Positions 6,198 to 8,147 of a stretch of DNA of 8,147 nt are shown one piece after another (position 1 is the stretch's first letter; each line of letters starts with the position of its first letter). Below the pieces are notes generated by a model. That model ran no database searches. It was not told the origin of the DNA and saw nothing but the letters and a program-made list of their open reading frames with translations. The stretch spans positions 1-8,147 of the forward strand of contig URTD01000081.1 in the NCBI GenBank assembly GCA_900550735.1. Direction: 5' to 3'. The position numbers and the translations under genes were made by a program. Origin of the DNA: an uncultured Collinsella sp. (GTDB taxonomy: Bacteria; Actinomycetota; Coriobacteriia; Coriobacteriales; Coriobacteriaceae).

Positions 6198-6246
6198 AAC
6201 AAGCAGCCCAACATATATATCTGAATATAGATGGGAGGGGCTTGTT
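6198..6246. repeat. Imperfect AT-centred hairpin between convergent operons
   Basis: The outer arms AACAAGC (6198-6204) and GCTTGTT (6240-6246) are perfect. The core CAT (6212-6214), TATAT (6216-6220), loop CTGA, ATATA (6225-6229) and ATG (6231-6233) pairs with one A-G mismatch. C-rich and G-rich segments can pair between arms and core. It lies 22 nt beyond element C. It may help terminate tetR transcripts coming from the right, or be an AT-rich binding site. The remaining bases up to 6331 show only a short inverted repeat (AAGTGT 6263-6268, ACACTT 6274-6279) and two direct copies of CTTTGGGATG (6277-6286, 6312-6321). Confidence 0.4.
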
Positions 6247-6331
6247 GCTGTTGGGGGCGTTGAAGTGTGAATGACACTTTGGGATGCGTGGCGGCCTGGG
6301 TTGGGGCGATGCTTTGGGATGAGCTTCTTAC

Positions 6332-6871
6332 TTAGTTGAAGAGGGGCTTTATGGCTGATAGGTAGTCTTTGGCTACGTTCTCTTTTGGGGCTTGGAAGTT
6401 GTGCCAGGCCCACCATTGGACCATTCCTACGAAGCTTGAGGCTATGTGGTGTAGTAGGAAGCTTCGGTCCATGGTGGCGGCGGGGCCGTTTGGGTCGGTA
6501 GGGACGGTTTCGGCTGCGCGCGACATGATGGTCTTGCGGAGGCAGTCGGCGAAGACGCGTGAGCCGGCGCCGGCTACGAGGGCTCGAACGCCCTGGCGGC
6601 GCTCCCAGAGGTTGTTGAGGATATGCTCGACCTGTACGAGCGGGTCATCGAGGGGCGTACCGTCATCGTCGAGGGCATGGGTGCAGATGTCGCGCACGAG
6701 CTCAGCGAGCAGGTCATCTTTGCTCTTGAAGAGGCCGTAGAACGTGGCCCGACCCACATGGGCGCGAGCAATGATGTCGCCGACGGTGATCTTGCCGTAG
6801 TCCTCCTCGCGAAGGAGCTCGGAAAACGCCGCAACGATGGCGGCACGGCTTTTTGCCTTGCGGGCATCCAT
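6332..6871 (-). CDS. TetR/AcrR-family transcriptional regulator
   Basis: The product is a 179-residue cytoplasmic DNA-binding protein. Residues 8-55 form the family's helix-turn-helix domain (AIVAAFSELL, then YGKITVGDIIARAHVGRATF with the recognition helix near VGRATFYGLF, then KSKDDLLAEL). The rest is a helical ligand-binding and dimer domain with the Trp-rich segment MVQWWAWHN near the end. Start and stop are clean and the length is slightly short but normal. Its ATG lies 2 nt after the larC1 stop (TAACCATG) and lacks a clear Shine-Dalgarno, so it is probably translated by coupling to larC1. That placement suggests it controls the lar genes, perhaps in response to lactate or a related acid. 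This is inference; the ligand cannot be read from the sequence. Confidence 0.9.
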   Translation of the reverse strand: MDARKAKSRAAIVAAFSELLREEDYGKITVGDIIARAHVGRATFYGLFKSKDDLLAELVRDICTHALDDDGTPLDDPLVQVEHILNNLWERRQGVRALVAGAGSRVFADCLRKTIMSRAAETVPTDPNGPAATMDRSFLLHHIASSFVGMVQWWAWHNFQAPKENVAKDYLSAIKPLFN

Positions 6872-6873
6872 GG

Positions 6874-7785
6874 TTATGCGTCCGCGTCAACGAGCAGGCA
6901 GCGGAGCGTACCGGAGCAACCCTCGTAGGGGCGCTTACCGGCGCCGTAGCCGACGGCCTCGATGCGGTAGCGGGCCGGCAGGTGCTCGGACGTGCGCAGC
7001 GCGGCGACGATGGCGGCGCCCGTGGGCGTCACGAGCTCGCCGGCGACCGGTGCAGGCGTGAGGGCGATATTGCCCGCCTGACACAGGTTGACGACAGCGG
7101 GGACGGGAATGGGCATGAGGCCGTGGGCGCAGCGGATGGTGCCGTGACCCTCGGAGAGCGACTCGACTACGATGTCCTCAATACCCAGGTCGTCGAGGCA
7201 GATGGCGACAGAGCAGACGTCGACGATGGAGTCGACGGCGCCCACCTCGTGGAACATGACGGTGTCGGGCGTTTTGCCGTGAGCCTTTGCCTCGGCAGCG
7301 GCGAGTGCGGAAAAAATGGCGAGGGCGCGACGCTTGGCGCCATCGCTTAGCTGTGAACCGTCGATGATGGCGGTGACGTCCGCCAAAGAGCGGTGGTGAT
7401 GGTGGTGGGCGTGATGATGGCCCTCGTGGCCATGGCCGTGGGCCTCATGCTCATGCGTGTGCTCGTGTTCGTGCTCGTCATGGTCATGATGATGGTGTTC
7501 GTGCTCATGTGCGTGCTCGGCAGCTGCTTCGTTGCCGTAGAGCCAGGCCATGTCGTGGTCGTGGTTCTCGAGCCCCTCTGCCAACTGAACGTCAAAGTCG
7601 CAGGCGTCGATGCCATGCTTGTTTACGCGCGTTACAGCGATCGAAAAGCCGTCGACCGGCAGCGTGGCGAGCTGTTCGCGCAGGTGCTCCTCGCTGGCGC
7701 CCAGGTCGAGCAGGGCCGCGACGGTCATATCGCCGCTGATGCCCGAAGTGCCGTCGATGATAAGCGTGTGCTGATGGTTGGACAT
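6874..7785 (-). CDS. larC: LarC1: N-terminal part of the nickel-pincer cofactor nickel insertase
   Basis: LarC inserts nickel into the dithiolated pyridinium nucleotide in a CTP-dependent reaction, the last step in making the LarA cofactor. This 303-residue protein shows the DUF111/LarC1 signatures: DGTSGISGDM (11-20), MFHEVGAVDSIVDV (177-190), GLMPIPVPAVV (222-232), ELVTPTGAAI (250-259) and GYGAGKRPYEG (279-289). Residues 91-131 are a His-rich metal-binding loop with 24 histidines. It stops where the LarC1 part of the family ends; the LarC2 domain that completes the insertase is not encoded next to it. In Lactiplantibacillus the two parts are joined by ribosomal frameshifting, but I see no slippery run here and tetR follows at once. 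AAGGAG (7792-7797) is 6 nt before ATG 7785. Confidence 0.9.
   Translation of the reverse strand: MSNHQHTLIIDGTSGISGDMTVAALLDLGASEEHLREQLATLPVDGFSIAVTRVNKHGIDACDFDVQLAEGLENHDHDMAWLYGNEAAAEHAHEHEHHHHDHDEHEHEHTHEHEAHGHGHEGHHHAHHHHHRSLADVTAIIDGSQLSDGAKRRALAIFSALAAAEAKAHGKTPDTVMFHEVGAVDSIVDVCSVAICLDDLGIEDIVVESLSEGHGTIRCAHGLMPIPVPAVVNLCQAGNIALTPAPVAGELVTPTGAAIVAALRTSEHLPARYRIEAVGYGAGKRPYEGCSGTLRCLLVDADA
7393..7515 (-). repeat. His-rich low-complexity segment inside larC1
   Basis: This codes for residues 91-131 of LarC1, built from His-Glu, His-Asp and His-Gly units with runs of four and five histidines: 24 His in 41 residues. CAT/CAC and GAG/GAC codons make the DNA repetitive, so its length may vary between strains. 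The likely role is nickel binding or storage; LarC proteins often carry a His-rich stretch at this place. Confidence 0.85.
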
Positions 7786-7795
7786 GGAATGCTCC

Positions 7796-8147
7796 TTAAC
7801 GGGCGCAGGATGTGCCGGCGCTCAGATGATTGATAAGACTTGCCTGGTAGGCGGCACCAAAGCCGTTATCGATATTGACGACCGATACGCCGCTGGCGCA
7901 GGAGTTGAGCATGGCGAGCAGCGCGGCTACGCCTCCAAAATTTGCGCCGTAGCCCACGCTGGTGGGTACTGCGATCACCGGGCAATCCGCCAGACCACCC
8001 AGCACGCTGGCCAGAGCCCCCTCCATTCCCGCGATGGCCACGATCACCGACGCGCTCATGATATCGTCCATATGGTGCAGGGTGCGGTGCAGGCCCGCCA
8101 CCCCCACATCGTACAGCCGCAGCACTTCGTTGCCGTGGACCTCCGCC
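7796..8147 (-). CDS. larB: LarB, nickel-pincer cofactor biosynthesis carboxylase (C-terminal part)
   Basis: LarB carboxylates nicotinic acid adenine dinucleotide at C5 of the pyridine ring and releases AMP, giving the dicarboxylate that LarE then sulfurates. The last 116 residues are visible; the reading frame runs off the window at 8147, and LarB is usually about 250 residues, so roughly half is missing. The visible part is the PurE-like domain: YDVGVAGLHR, VAIAGMEGALASVLGGL, VIAVPTSVGYG and LNSCASGVSVVNIDNGFGA. The Cys in NSCASG (codon 7898-7900) corresponds to the catalytic cysteine that forms the adduct with the substrate. The GTG at 8123-8125 is an internal Val codon. The stop overlaps the Shine-Dalgarno of larC1, showing a tight operon; larE may lie upstream outside the window. 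Confidence 0.93.
   Translation of the reverse strand, partial: AEVHGNEVLRLYDVGVAGLHRTLHHMDDIMSASVIVAIAGMEGALASVLGGLADCPVIAVPTSVGYGANFGGVAALLAMLNSCASGVSVVNIDNGFGAAYQASLINHLSAGTSCAR

Noticed and set aside
6869..6880. LarC-TetR fusion by -1 frameshift
   Set aside because: TetR is in the -1 frame relative to LarC1, but there is no slippery run or stimulatory structure, TetR has its own ATG, and such a fusion would be unprecedented.
7393..7833. 146-residue + strand frame that looks like a hydrophobic membrane protein
   Set aside because: The Val/Met/Leu run is simply the complement of the His-rich codons in larC1.
1..8147. CRISPR arrays, tRNA or rRNA genes, transposases
   Set aside because: No regularly spaced direct repeats, tRNA cloverleaf or transposase-like frames were seen on either strand.

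Overview
The window is bacterial, GC-rich and densely packed. Gene content, codon use and protein style suggest an anaerobic gut actinobacterium of the class Coriobacteriia, probably Collinsella or a close relative. This is inferred from general resemblance, not from a marker gene.

Layout. From 1 to 272 there is a promoter region. Next comes ppc (phosphoenolpyruvate carboxylase, + strand, 273-3086). An 879-base non-coding stretch (3087-3965) follows; it holds two large hairpin repeats, an AT-rich palindrome and a terminator-like hairpin. Then come larA (nickel-pincer lactate racemase, + strand, TTG start at 3966) and a larD-like aquaglyceroporin (5293-6024). A 307-base gap contains a third hairpin repeat. 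On the minus strand, reading right to left, are larB (cut by the window edge), larC1 and a TetR-family regulator, as a tight operon that converges on larA-larD.

How the genes work together. LarA interconverts D- and L-lactate using a nickel-pincer nucleotide. LarB carries out the first step of making that cofactor, and LarC belongs to the nickel-inserting protein. The MIP channel probably moves lactate or glycerol across the membrane. The sulfur-transfer enzyme LarE is not in the window and may lie beyond 8147. The TetR protein is the obvious candidate local regulator. ppc supplies oxaloacetate and looks like an independent neighbour.

Most notable. Two 127-nt intergenic hairpins (3110-3236 and 6049-6175) have almost unrelated stem sequences but the same bulges, internal loops, arm lengths and position, 24-25 nt after a stop codon. 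A third, decayed relative lies at 3240-3362. This is a repeat or structured-RNA family that I do not recognise. Other points are an NQA replacing the second NPA motif of the channel, a LarC lacking its C-terminal LarC2 half with tetR directly abutting, and an unexplained terminator-like structure in front of larA.
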